Shown: positions 23,209 to 34,875, counted from the first letter of the stretch. The stretch: 64,000 bases of DNA from Nemertoderma westbladi (GCA_032718475.1 JAUCBJ010007105.1:1-64000), one strand, 5' to 3'. Numbers and translations are program-made. The notes: generated by a model not told the origin, from the sequence alone.

Positions 23209-24275
23209 ACTACTACTAGGATCGGCATGCTGCATTGCAGCTGCATTTTTAAGAATGCTGTGCCGGCTTGTCAACAAAATTGCAACTCCCTATCACCCAT
23301 GACATTTGCTAGATCATCCGCATCTTTAAGGCCAGTGTCCTTTAAGATGCGTCTCAAGAAAGTCATGGGCTGTCCACCATGCTTATTCACTCCATGAGGC
23401 TGCCAAAGTACAAGATTATGCACTGGCTGGTCCTCACGGCGAAAGCAATGTCCTGCAAAGCGGAGGCGATTTTGTTCTAGTGTCAAGCTTGGGGGAACCA
23501 ATGAGACACCTCCAATGTTATATAGTGTCTGGTTGGAGATGTGTGCATTGTACTTGACACAATGTACCCGGCGTAGCATTCTTGTGAATGTGCCATCCAG
23601 AGATTTGGTGTCCTCAGCAGTTAGAGCCCAGCATGGACTCCCGTAGAGGAGTACTGGAACTACTGCTGCTCTAAATAATCGGACCTTAAGTTTCCGATTA
23701 ATTCTAGGTGACTTCCAAATCCTGGAAAGCCTATTCAAGGCTGCCCATGCCTTTCCCTTACGTATTCGAAGGTCCTCACCTGACTTCCGGATCCATGATC
23801 CCAGGTAACAGAAGTCGTCCACATGCTCAAGCATACCATCCTTTGAGCTTATGCTCATCCGATCAGAGACTTGCTGAGGACTTTCAAAGTTAACTGTCAG
23901 AATTTTGGTCTTTCTGGAGTTAATAAAAAGACCAACACTAGAAGCAGCATGTTCTAATGAGCTGAGGAGCCGCTGGGCTCCCTCTAATGATTCTGAGAGT
24001 ACTCCTAAGTCATCAGCAAAGTCTAGATCAGTTAGGTACTTGGCAGGATTTCCTCGACTTCTGGAGCCAGTAGGTGGAGTTATCATCACCCCATCATCAT
24101 TATGATGATCTAAGGACATGCGTAGAACATAGTCAACCACAATAATGAACAAGAATGGTGCAAGTGTGTCTCCTTGGAGGACGCCCCATAACACTTCAAA
24201 TGGTTCTGTGTCACCATCAACAGTAGACACAAATGTTGTCGAACCATCGTATACTGATCTGATTGCTGCAATGCA
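23209..24275 (-). mobile_element. RTE-like LINE copy nested in the L2-like LINE
   Basis: About 1.07 kb, nearly identical to 13230-14310 of the longer copy. The 3' terminus with the tac tail is on the left. The minus-strand frame (23271-24302) carries GVLQGDTLAPFLF, FADDLG and the C-terminal blocks. It lacks the region upstream of AAIRSVYDGSTT, so it is strongly 5'-truncated. The 14-bp duplications at its edges show a single target-primed insertion, younger than the host LINE. Confidence 0.92.
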
Positions 24276-24470
24276 ATACTTACAATACTCGATCAACGAC
24301 ACGCCAAAACTACTTTATACCTCGGACCCGACTATTACAAACTCAAAATTCATTAAAATATCACGGCGCCATTGTCTGGAACTCCTTAGACACCGACATA
24401 AAACAAAGCAAATCGAAAAAAACACTAGGTAGGAAACTAAAAATCAAATTAATTAATGAACTACAGTAAA
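24276..24470 (+). pseudogene. L2/CR1-like LINE, C-terminal end, right part
   Basis: Starts with the duplicated target bases and continues the interrupted frame (YLQYSIND). A one-base shift leads to RQNYFIPRT, NSLKYHGAIVWNSLDTDIK and KKTLGRKLK, the typical extreme C-terminus of CR1/L2 ORF2 proteins, ending at taa near 24468. Confidence 0.8.
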
Positions 24471-24650
24471 AACAAAAATGATATAAATTAAATACAAATA
24501 AATATCAAACCTAATCTTCCAAAAAATAAGAATTTAATTATTTACAACAGATATCACAGGTAAAAAATAGTTGGAATACAACTATTGGTTATGGTTATGG
24601 ATATGGCAGAATTGAACTTAGTAGTGGCTGGCGGCATCCCTTGAAATTCT

Positions 24651-24686
24651 CCCCCCCCCCCCCTCCCCCCTCCCCCACCCACCCCT
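24651..24686. repeat. Poly-C tract with T and A interruptions
   Basis: A long C run. From 24690 to 25504 no gene is seen. Confidence 0.9.
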
Positions 24687-25504
24687 GATTGACCGATGGC
24701 AGGAACCGGCATTACTAGCTACCGGTACCACTACTGTCAGTTCCTGCCAGGGCACTTAAACATAATAGCACACAAAAAAATTGCAGAACATACAAACAAA
24801 TTTGAAATGCTCTCAAGGTGAATTATATTTTAATTTGTTTTGTGAACTACTGTTTATTTAAATATTGTCTGTAAATTGTGTGTGGTCATTCTGGAACAAA
24901 ATATAAGAGCCCTTGCAGGCTCACATCAATCAATCAAGCTATGCATGTCATCTGTTTGTGACTTATGTAAAGATAAGTTTGATGCAAAGTATGTAAGTGA
25001 CCTTGATAGTTCTATATTTCTATATTTCTATTTCTTTTTATAGTTCTATATATTCTACATTATTCTTATAATGGGAACTGTTTTGGACGTTGAAGCTCAA
25101 TAAGGGGCTTGCTAGTTCGAAGTTAGATATTGAGTAATTTCTTGGACATCGAAGCCGAAAAAGAGATCAATTTATTATTGAATTTATCAATTTGATTTAT
25201 TTAGTATAATAGTTGTGACATGGTAATTTTGAGCAGATTTATTACATTTTTTAAATAGATGTTTATTTTAATAGTGTACAATAAATCAACAGTGCATACA
25301 GCACTTAAGGCCAACACCGTCACCAACTAACAAAATCTAAAAAGAATTTAGTAGATTAAGAGCCAGAGTTTGTTCATTCTTGTATCCTTCGAGACATTTA
25401 TGATGTCGGCCGAGAAAGACCTTCAAGTAGACTAGGAGAGTGAGTGGAAGGAGTCGATGTCGAGCAATGTGGCAATGTGACAGCAATAAATAAATAAAAT
25501 AAAT

Positions 25505-25740
25505 CCGGTTATCAGTACCCGGTTACCAATTTTAGTACCCAGTTACGAATTTCAGTGCCCTGTTACTAATTTCAGTACCCAGTTACCAATTTCAGTACCC
25601 GGTTACTAATTTCAAGACGCGGTTACTAATTTCACTATCCGGTTACTATTTTCAGTACCAGGTAAGTTACTATTTTCATTCCCAGTTACTAATTTTAGTA
25701 TCCAGTTACTAATTTTAGTACCTAGTTACTAATTTTAGTT
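25505..25740. repeat. 20-bp minisatellite, about eleven units
   Basis: Units of the form ggttactaatttcagtaccc with substitutions; one unit has a short insertion near 25668. Confidence 0.85.
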
Positions 25741-26232
25741 TTTAATTTGACCCATTTGATGAGTGGAATATCTGTGGGTGTTAGCGCTTTTAGTAAATTA
25801 TGTTCTTTCACTCTCAATTTTCATATATTTTGACTCTTTTCTGTTACTTAATAAACCATGCAAAATTGAAGGCAAGATGTCTGGTCTGATACAATAAACG
25901 GGATTGCGCTAGTGTACCTGTTAACAAGGGCCGCTCACTGTATCTGTTTCTTTGCCCTTTTTCCCTTCGATGCATACATTTGCTCTATATTTCACTTAGT
26001 TCAATACGGTATTTGATTATCTATTGTATTTGACTGAGACACTATACCGGGAGGGTGTGACAACACAGTATAACACGTTCGTGGGGCCTTCGCGCAGCAC
26101 GAGGCCCAGTTATGAGATACAAATTAAAATTGTGCGACTGTATCACAAAATCAGGTTATGAGATATTAACCCACACCACCAATTAATCAAAGAAAGGGGG
26201 ACAGTACGTGTTCACCCCTTTTAATCTGCACA

Positions 26233-26258
26233 CCCCCCCCCCCCCTCCCCCCACCCAC
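26233..26258. repeat. Poly-C tract
   Basis: C run with T and A interruptions. The neighbouring 25741-26232 is without a gene. Confidence 0.85.
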
Positions 26259-26335
26259 CAATTCATAACCGCGACATCTACCACCCACGGAAGGGTAGCA
26301 CGAACTTATTTCCAATCGCACGTTAAATATGCAAA

Positions 26336-26640
26336 GCCAGGTGGTTTATAGGAATATAATAAACGCAGTACTCGTTTTCATTATAAGCCTCTTTGCGTTC
26401 GTCCTGTTTTGTATTTAAATATATTTCTTAAACGCAGGCTAGGACGATCTTTATAATAATAATAACTAGGGATGCGATCAATATGTGAAGCCAGGTGGTT
26501 TATATAACAATTTAGTCAACGCAGTACTCGTCTTCATTATATGCCTCGTTGCGCTCGTCGCTTGTCCTGATTTGTCATAAAATATTTTTCCTAAACGCAG
26601 ACTGACGATCTTTATACAGTTATAACTATGCGAAGTTTCG
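26336..26640. repeat. Tandem duplication, 154-bp offset
   Basis: gccaggtggtttata at 26336 and again at 26490 start two similar blocks. Each contains cgcagtactcgt, ttcattata, gcctc and cgatctttata. A weaker relative may lie near 11590. From 26645 to 27534 no gene is seen. Confidence 0.7.
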
Positions 26641-27534
26641 AAACTGTGCGAGTAACTGTTGATACATATATGTGGAGATGTGTGATACAACGCCAACGCA
26701 TCTTATGCCGATGTAGTAATATGGGTATTGAAATAATATTAAATCAATGTACACTCTTAAAGCTGCAGCGAAAAAATGTAGCTAATTTCCTAGGTTACAT
26801 ATAAAATAATAATATTATTTTTAAGAACATTAATTTTACTACTTTGCAAAAATTCAATTAAAAAATAACCAGACATATACATTGTGGAATAAACTATTTC
26901 AGAAGCCTACACAACAGCCATGCCATGGATTGTATTTATGTTATTATATCTGTCATTTACCTGAGATAGCAATACAACACTTATAGTAGAGTCAATACAG
27001 GAAGGATGTTGGGATGTTGGATTTCAATAATGATGTCTGGGCTGGAATAGCAATACTGGTTGCCTATTACAGTACAATTCCTCTCTGGTTAGTCTACAGC
27101 CACAACTCCAAGCCAGCTAGCTCCACACCAGCAGAGACTTGACCAATAATCATTCCCAGCAAATAGCTGCCTTACACACACATCCTTCCATCGTACCAGC
27201 ATGTTAGCCAATAAATGAGCAGTATTTAATGAGAATCAATTTTTTATGACGTTTTAATTACTTTAGATCAATTAAAGACACAATTAATAAAGCAAATCAC
27301 TTGAACTAATTAAAAACTATAATAGAATGGCGTATGTGGATTACATCTGTATAATTTTTAAGTATAATTATTTAAATCTTATACTGTAAAACAATTAATT
27401 TCCTTTAAAAGGCAGGTTGAAAATGGTGTTTTTACCGTAATCAACTTAATTAACTAATTAACTGCTATTATCTTAGCTTCTCGAAGGCCACACGGAAATT
27501 CTACTTGGAAAATTTCTAAACTTTTGCCAAACAA

Positions 27535-27735
27535 CATGTGTACCAAGTTTGGATAGATTTCATCAAAGATTGGCTGAGTTATTAACGTTTAAAATTGGAC
27601 GCGACAGAACGACAGGTTGATTAATGGTACCACTACGCTAAGGCTCACTCACTTCGTGGCTCGCCCCACAGAACGACAGGTTGATTAATGGTACCACTAC
27701 GCTAAGGCTCACTCACATCGTGGCTCGCCCCACAA
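27535..27735. repeat. Dispersed repeat, copy B, with internal 63-bp duplication
   Basis: Related to 11690-11850. Its end is duplicated in tandem: two units starting acgacaggttgattaatgg and ending gtggctcgccccac, differing at one base. From 27736 to 28885 I see nothing coding. Confidence 0.75.
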
Positions 27736-28885
27736 GCAAATGACTGACTAATTAATTCTGTAAGAACTCAAGTCTGGTGATTGTGTTTCCCTTTAGGGGA
27801 AACGTATAGAGACAAGTCTTCGGGTCTAATTATATTGATATCGCTACAGTATTCAATTTGTGACAACTCTCAATCGTGATGCAATTAATAATGAGAGCTT
27901 TGCTTACATTAATGGTCTGAAATATCGCCATATATTAATTATTTAGTAAGTCAGAGATATAACAGCACACAAATCTGATACAATTGTCCATATTATCACT
28001 GATACTTACTTACAGCAACCCACCTGTTGTGGCACGTGTAAAACCTCCTTGATTACATAATATCGGCGATATATTAAGCAAATAATAAAGATAAATTGAA
28101 TAAACCAGTAGAATATACAATGTAGCAATGAATAATTATAATTCAATTATTAACTCTTTAATTTTAGACCTTAGGCCTGTAATAACCACCAGTCAGTTAA
28201 ACCTGACCGGGGAATAAAGCCTCTACATGGGCAGTGCGACTTCTTCTGTCAAACAATACCAAAAAGAGAGAGTAAAATCAATCATAGCACAACCGCACTT
28301 ATATACTAGCTTTATCAGGAAGGAGCATAGCCAATAAGCGTCACGTATTCCATTTGAGGCTTAGTAGGCCATACAACAGAAATTAGATCGAATATAGGTG
28401 TAATAGCACAAGATGGCGTAAGAACCTTTACTAAAGAATAATTTGTAAGAAACAAATCAATATGATACCGTAACTGGTCCTTTATCACTAAATATACAGT
28501 ATTTTGGGTAAATTGGTAAAATAAGTAATTTTAAAGGCAGGATTTATACCTGCAGCAACACCGCTTCCATTCATTTAGCTACCATTAAAGTCAAGACAGA
28601 AGTTCAAATTTGTACATAAAAATAACCTAATAATTAAATAATTCAGTTATCTATCTCAATTTCTATATCAATCTCTATTTACTTTGATCTACGAATTGTT
28701 CTACGAATTTTATCAACTCAACTGCAATATTTGCATTCTTCTATAAATATTATTTTTTCGATATACTCAATTTCTACATCAATCTGTATTATCTTTGATC
28801 TACGAATTGTTCTATTAACTTTATAACCTCAACTGCAATTTGATTTATTATTTCTTTTTTCACTCTCCACTCTTTCTTATCTAAT

Positions 28886-29224
28886 ATGTCTTATTCTGAT
28901 TCTGATGATTCTGCCCCAACTGGCACTGGACCCTCCAAAGTAATTCCTTCGAAACCAATCCGCCATATAATCGACTGCACTATCTGCGATCCCCCTAGGC
29001 CACAGAAGTACCTCTCTACACATCTTCAGAAAGTTCATAATTTAAGTAAGGAAGAATCCAAACTACGAATGCAAGAATTTAAAGAAGCATGGTCCCAATC
29101 TAAATCTACAAAGGTCATCAATAATCTAGAAGATTATATTTATACAGTAGTTAGGCAAATTATGGTTTCAAACAATGTTGGGGAGGGGGCTGAGTATTGT
29201 CTGATTGGGATATTTTATGGCTAG
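28886..29224 (+). pseudogene. Zinc-finger N-terminal part of a recombinase/SET element
   Basis: ATG-started frame of 112 codons. A Ser/Asp-rich start is followed by CTICDPPRPQKYLSTHLQKV and then H, a C-x2-C and H-x4-H-type finger. A helical acidic/basic stretch follows. The last part before the stop at 29222 drifts in sense, suggesting a frameshift. It lies upstream, on the same strand, of the recombinase-like and SET parts and is probably their N-terminus. Confidence 0.55.
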
Positions 29225-29539
29225 GTAAAAAAGTTGATAAGGGTGTCCCAAACAAAGTTATATCATTAAGAGGCAATGACTTTATAAAATATAGAAACGT
29301 AGGAAGTCAGGCAGGTAATGGTATTGGCAACGGGAGACCTTAATGATGGGCAGATTGCTGTAGAAATTCCTTCAGCATCACCTTCAACGATAAACTTGCA
29401 TTCCCCTACCACACCTTGTTCAGTCATCCTTGCAAGGTGCGACTCTGTCCTTAAGGATAAAGGTTGTAGGAGGAACTTGAGTTTTTGGTTTTCCTCAGAT
29501 GATGCCAGATAGTGAAGGAGAGATCATACGACCTCCTAA

Positions 29540-30700
29540 ACGCCCCAGAGTGATGATGATAGTGATTGAGAAGAGGTGGTAGGGAAGTGTGTCACAACTG
29601 GCTATGACTGGGGTGCGCAATCGGTTAAGGGCAAGCTTGCTATACATGATTTTGACCTAAGGTTTGATCCGACCCATGTACAGGTTCTCCAGAAATGGAA
29701 GGACTCCATGGCGGCAGATCAACGTAACAGTCAAAAATATGTCAAGCAAAACCTTAACACGGTTGCTACTATTGCATTCCAGTTTCAGAGGTGGTTGGGC
29801 ACTACTGATAAGGGTTTTGTAGAACTGTCAGTCTGTGACCTTGGGCAGTTGAAGTTGGTGATGGCAGAGGAGCATGATAAATGTGGCATAAAGGGTGAAA
29901 GTTTAGATGGCCAACTGAAGTGCCTACTGAGGTTCTTTCAGTTCAGATCTGGATCAACTGGTGCAGATGAAATATCATCTCACCTACGATCCAAGATCTC
30001 CTTGGTCAGAGAGGCTATCAAGAGCTTCCACAAAAATATCACCTTTTGGTCATCCCTAGAGAGACAGAAGGCGCTAAACTCAATGATTGAGTTTCATGAT
30101 AAGACTCCAGCAGATGCCCTGTTTCTTGTGAAGGATGAGAAAATCCTTCATTCTGTGATTGAGGCCCAGAGGAAACTTCACATAGGGTGGATTGATTGCA
30201 TATTATATTCGTTCTATGTTCGGTACCTCATGGCCATTATCATAGTTGGGGAGCACCAACGCCCTAGTGTTGCTGGAAAGATGAAGATGGTGGAATTCCG
30301 TCGGGCATATAAGCCGCCCTTTGTGTCAGAATCAAGGCAGCACTTGATTTTGGTTGCTGACCATAAGACAAAGGCAACAAATAATGCTGCAGTTGTCCTC
30401 CCGCTACAGGATGATTCAACATTATTGCGATGTGATTAGATGCTAAAGCAAGCGGGTGTCTCACATAGCAACTATGTGTTCATCAATGGTAGAGGGAAGT
30501 TTTATGGGGTCTCTCCCTCTCAGGAGATTGAGCGGATTCATGAAAGCCTCCATCTTGAGTTTAAGCCTTGTGCCACTCAGATCTGGAAGATAGTTGAGAC
30601 TGCTGCCTCTAAGCTATCTTGCCAAGAAACTCGAGATAAGCTGGCATCTTATCTGTCACTATGTGGTTACGAGAGATCATAATTACATATTCGACACAAC
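29540..30700 (+). pseudogene. Tyrosine-recombinase-like core, decayed
   Basis: The main open stretch is 29576-30439 (first codon GTG, not a real start). Just upstream, the frame would read an Asp/Ser-rich linker but is broken by a one-base loss near 29550 and a tga at about 29566. It has a helical N-terminal part (NTVATIAFQFQRWLG), then HLILVADHKTKA. The HKT is placed like the beta-hairpin lysine of tyrosine recombinases. After the tag at 30437 it resumes in another frame at 30440 with HSNYVFINGRGK. The catalytic Arg, His and Tyr cannot be assigned with confidence, so the recombinase call is a proposal. Confidence 0.45.
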
Positions 30701-31096
30701 TAAGAGCTTTGATGGTCATGAATGTATTAAATTGCTGGCACAAGGCAACGAGCCAGAGCTCATTTCAGAGATCTTTGATGGCTACCAAAGTAGGAACTTC
30801 TGGAACTACAAGTCCAAAGACTGCATCTTCTTCCAAATGACAGTGGACCAGTCCATTGAAAGGAAAGGATGCAGTAATTCAGCTTAAAGAGGCCAAAGAG
30901 CAACTTCTGGCCATATACTCTCCAACACACAGTGTAAAGATTACCCCAGATGATGGAATGCTGCGGGATGCCCTTCTGCACTCTGGTTTAGAGTGCAGTC
31001 GCTCTCTCATAAAAATCTAAGAACATACTGGGGGCATTGGCAGACCATCGAAAGGCAACACTATATATACAAAGTGTATAAAAGAGGTCAGCACTC
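30700..31096 (+). other. Broken coding remnants between the recombinase-like and SET parts
   Basis: A 97-codon frame (30594-30887) ends here and further protein-like words occur in other frames, so the reading frame is interrupted several times. No separate domain is recognised. Confidence 0.35.
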
Positions 31097-31304
31097 ATTA
31101 GACACGAGACACATCCCTCTGAAGTTTTTGGTCAGTGTCTTATAACTACCAAATCCTTCATATGTGGTGATGTGATCTGCGACTACAATGGGGAACTAAT
31201 CCCGACAACCAAGTCTGTATGTACAGAGAAACAAAAAAAAAATGAGGAATTTAGACAATTGCTACAATTTCTTCTTCCAACACCAGCACTCATTAGGACA
31301 CCTC
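31097..31304 (+). repeat. Direct duplication inside the SET region, copy 1
   Basis: The stretch starting cgagacacatccctctgaag (31105) recurs 205 bp later (31310). It covers the N-terminal SET strands. The copies differ by only a few bases, including gtatgtaca against gtatataca. Confidence 0.85.
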
Positions 31305-31665
31305 AAAGTCGAGACACATCCCTCTGAAGTTTTTGGTCAGTGTCTTATAACTACCAAATCCTTCATATGTGGTGATGTGATCTGCGACTACAATGGGGAA
31401 CTAATCCCGACAACCAAGTCTGTATATACAGAGAAACAAAAAAAAAATGAGGAATTAGACAATTGCTACAATTTCTTCTTCCAACACAGATCACAATATT
31501 ATTATATTAACCCCCAAGATGTATCTTCCTTTGGCAAGTTCATTATGCATTCCAAGGATGGCAATGTACGGCCAAAGCAAGAAATACATCTTGGAAAGGT
31601 TTGTATTATATTTTATGCGATCAAGAACATAAAGGTTGGATAAATTCTGGCATATGATTATAATG
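31305..31665 (+). pseudogene. SET-domain fragment (KMT5A-like), nonsense-mutated
   Basis: SET domains transfer methyl groups from S-adenosylmethionine to lysine. Visible motifs: FGQCLITTKSFICGDVICDY and NGELIP (N-terminal strands), then YYINPQDVSSFGKFIMHSKD, where the usual NHS is MHS, then IIFYAIKNIKVG. The following taa (31641-31643) stands where the conserved GEE glutamate should be, and the frame continues as ILAYDYNDRR, the expected end of the domain. One nonsense change and the upstream duplication make it non-functional. Confidence 0.8.
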
Positions 31666-31982
31666 ATAGGAGATCTTGCTCCACAGTTGCAGATTTCTGC
31701 AATGCTTGATTTGCAACTATGTAACGTTACAGCTGTTGTTCCTGGGCTCCACGTCAGTTGGCCCCCTGGCTGATGAGTCTCTACTCAGGCATCTTGCGTG
31801 AATGCCAGAATACAGAAATGAAATATAATTACATAATTCAGAAGTTTATTTAGTTTTGATGTATATGGCCTAGTATGCTACAGAACAGATAAGCGAACTC
31901 TGAATGACTGCATGAAGACTGATAATAATATTGTAATTCTGAAGACTGAAACTATGAAAAACGACACTGAACTAATACCTTG

Positions 31983-32031
31983 GGCTTATATACTACTACT
32001 ACTACTAGGTCGAGCGAACTCGGCTTATATA
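31983..32031. mobile_element. 29-bp insertion with 10-bp flanking duplication
   Basis: ggcttatata occurs at 31983-31992 and 32022-32031. Between them lie 29 bases starting ctactactactactagg, like the tail of the RTE-like LINE, then tcgagcgaactc. From 31661 to 33536 no other convincing gene is seen. Confidence 0.55.
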
Positions 32032-32747
32032 GTAATCGAATAATGTCGTCATTGCTGGAAGTGATGACACCAAATTTTCCTAGCAACAAAATATAAACGA
32101 TAAAATATTGGTCCAGCAAATATATTGTATACAGCAGCAGTAAAATTTAAATTTCAGTAAATGTATTCAACAGAATAAATGCAAATGAATTAATTTACGT
32201 TTAGGGTAAATATAAAATTGTTACGACTTGCCACAAATTGATATAAAATATAATAATCCTAATCAAGTGGCTCATCCAGAGTGGCTAAGATAAAGGAGTC
32301 TTTCTGGGGGATCACCATTTTCCTACTTACTGTAGATCACTATGGTTTGTATCCACAAAATACCTTTTCCTTATATTCTCTATTGTTTGAATTCGCTCAG
32401 ATTATTCTTCACGTAGATCAATGTATGAAACAGAAGGAAAATCTGTAGATAAATGACCATTGGAGAACAATATATCATCAATTGCTGCAATGGTATTTTT
32501 TAGATATTTCTAAAATTGTCTGGCGCCAAAAGAATAAGTTTGCAGTTGTTCTTCTACATAGTGCCTACTAATGAGGTTGGCTTCTTCCCTTATTGAAATC
32601 AGCAACCATCCCAGCATTCTGGAATGCTATAGGGAAGGAAGCAACTTCCATAACATCCTCCCGAGCGTTAAAACCAAATGATAAAGAAACTTTGTCCGAT
32701 GATGGGGAGCGACGGATGATTTTACGGCAATTGCCTCCTTACAATTT

Positions 32748-32773
32748 GGGGGGGGAGGGGGGGGGGGGGGGGG
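32748..32773. repeat. Poly-G tract
   Basis: G run interrupted by one A, the plus-strand G counterpart of the poly-C tracts. Confidence 0.9.
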
Positions 32774-33536
32774 TAGCGCATTTTCTGACCAAAAATACGA
32801 ATTTTTGAAACATATCCTATCTAATGCAGAATTTCATGCTGAATCCAAATATAGAAACCGTTTTCCCATATCTTGCTTGGTTTTCGAGATAGCTGGGATA
32901 GAAGATACTGGCTCCGATATATCGCGTTATCAGTAAAGGCAATGAAGTTTGGGGTTTGCATTCAATTTCTGCAAATTTATGTGCCCAGTGGTGCCAATTG
33001 GATATCTCCACGAGAAGGTATTTTTTTATGATTATTGGACCTACTTGTCAGTTTATAAGACCACTTCAAGTCTCCGGAATGAAGACGGGACTCGAATAAG
33101 CGACTCTGCGGTCTTTGCGGGATTACACGGGATTACACTTTCGGGACATCTAGTTTGGGCGCGGAGAAGTCGATGTCGCCCAGGTACCGGTACTGCTCGA
33201 TCTCGATCTTCGTAGGTCACCTGGCGTTAATGTTGATCGATTCTATTCACTGGGGAACACAATTTTTGTTGAGTTAGATCTGACAGTTGTTTTTAACTAA
33301 TTTTGGGCTGCTGAATCCAAAAATGATATCAGCTTTTCTCTACCACTTTTTGAACTATAGGATCATTCGCTTTATTTTAAATATCAGAAAAACTCTGCGG
33401 TTAAAAGATACATAAAATATAATGTTTTTAACTATTGCATAGATAGAGATCAAAGACATTGCATTACAACGTTTAGAAATTAGGTAATAGCCACATTAAG
33501 GTTATTATAGGGATATATGGCTACTGAAAGTATGTT

Positions 33537-33790
33537 TTAAGGTAAAAATTTACGCTTATAGCTTTTCCTTGAGTGTTCAATCTTTGGACAATCGCGCTTG
33601 ATGCTCCAGCAATAGTCCGCCATCATATGTGCATCCCACCTACCCTGATAACGCTCTTCCATGACCTTCAAATCTTGGTGAAATCGTTCACCCTGCTCAT
33701 CACTGACAGCACCAAGATTTTCCGGGAAGCTATCAAGGTGACTATGAAGAAAGTTCAGTTTTATGCTCATGTTGCAACCGAGTGCTTTGG
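33537..33790 (-). pseudogene. Fragment of an uncharacterised transposon-like protein family
   Basis: Minus-strand reading gives ALGCNMSIKLNFLHSHLDSF, PENLG, VSDEQGERFHQDLKVMEERY, then QGRWDAHMMADYCW and a basic end. From memory, this block recurs in many hypothetical proteins of arthropods and other invertebrates and behaves as part of a multi-copy, transposon-like gene. Its function is unknown. The upstream part is cut off by the MITE at 33791; the first eight codons of the listed frame are MITE sequence. Confidence 0.6.
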
Positions 33791-33992
33791 TATTATACTC
33801 AAGATGTGTCAATAAAAAATATTATACTTAAGATGTATCTAAATTCTCGGCCGAGATTCTCGGCCGAGTTTTTCTCGGCCGAGATCTCGGCCGAGTTTTC
33901 TCTGCCGAGTTTTTCTCGGCCGAGAATCTCGGCCGAGAATTTAGTTACATCTTAAGTATAATATTTTTTATTGACACATCTTGAGTATAATA
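33791..33992. mobile_element. 202-bp foldback MITE with CTCGGCCGAG core
   Basis: Terminal inverted repeats of 78 bp (33791-33868 and 33915-33992) match with a single mismatch. The outer end reads tattatactcaagatgtgt. The inner arms and the 46-bp centre hold six perfect copies and one variant of the 10-bp palindrome CTCGGCCGAG. Outer TA dinucleotides would suit a mariner-type TA target. It is non-coding. Confidence 0.85.
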
Positions 33993-34089
33993 TTTATTCA
34001 GATAGTTTTGGCGTAAACGGCGCTTCATACTGTAGGTTTAACTGTATTATACCTAATAAGCTTATTATCATTTATTAATTTTTTACAAC

Positions 34090-34413
34090 ATGGTGCGGAC
34101 ATACACACGTCGTAAGCCAGGGAAACGAGGTTACCAAAATTATACTTCGGAGAGTATGGAAGCAGCAATTAAAGCCATTTCCAAGGGGACATCGATTAAA
34201 AAAGCCTCAAAAATCCATAAAATTCCTTATGGAACTCTTTGGACCCATGTTCACAAATATAAAGATGGGAAAGTTGGGGCACCTATTTTCTTTGCTAGAT
34301 CAATGAATGCAACAAAGTCTTCACGTATAGCATTATCTAAGACATATCGAAGTGAAGTACTAAGCTGTGACTTACAACTTATGTTTGTTGACTCATCAGC
34401 TAAAATACAGTAA
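34090..34413 (+). CDS. HTH (psq/pogo-type) DNA-binding N-terminal fragment
   Basis: ATG-started 107-codon frame. MVRTYTRRKPGKRGYQNY and then ESMEAAIKAISKGTSIKKAS with HKIPYGTLWTHV give the helix-turn-helix that opens pogo/Jerky-type transposases and pipsqueak-type proteins. It would bind transposon ends. After about residue 70 the sequence loses family resemblance and stops, so the DDE catalytic part is missing here. A catalytic-side pogo-like remnant lies at 61067-61560, but nothing proves that they belong together. From 34414 to 34741 nothing is seen. Confidence 0.65.
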   Translation: MVRTYTRRKPGKRGYQNYTSESMEAAIKAISKGTSIKKASKIHKIPYGTLWTHVHKYKDGKVGAPIFFARSMNATKSSRIALSKTYRSEVLSCDLQLMFVDSSAKIQ

Positions 34414-34741
34414 AATATTTAGCTCTCTTTACATCAGCAATGATGTTCTGTCGAATTAGATTCCCCATGAGGCCTATCAGTTCATTCTGAATAACTTCAG
34501 ACATATATGAAGCATTCTTTGGGGCGTTGTATGTAAGACTTTTGGTATTCTCATCCGCAGCTTTCAACCTTATTGCAGCTCAGAACACTCCATCATTATG
34601 TGATATCAGCTCTTCGGTTAAAGGCCCACAATCATGATGGCCTCTCAAGGGGAGTTCTTGGCTTCCACAGAACTCTATGATGCTAGTTCTATTATGTGAG
34701 AATGCATGTATATCAGGTTGATTGTACATACAGTACAATTA

Positions 34742-34875
34742 TAGTGTTTCCCCTACTCCCCAACCACCCCCAACACTAACCACCCCTACCGCACCCCCAC
34801 CTCCAAAACCGACCCCCCACGTCACCCCCCCCCCCTCCCCCACCCCCACATCCACACTCCCACACTCGTCCCACA
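34742..34875. repeat. C-rich low-complexity stretch
   Basis: Dense cccc, acccc and cacccccc words. A Pro/Thr-rich 68-codon frame here is not accepted as a gene. Confidence 0.8.
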
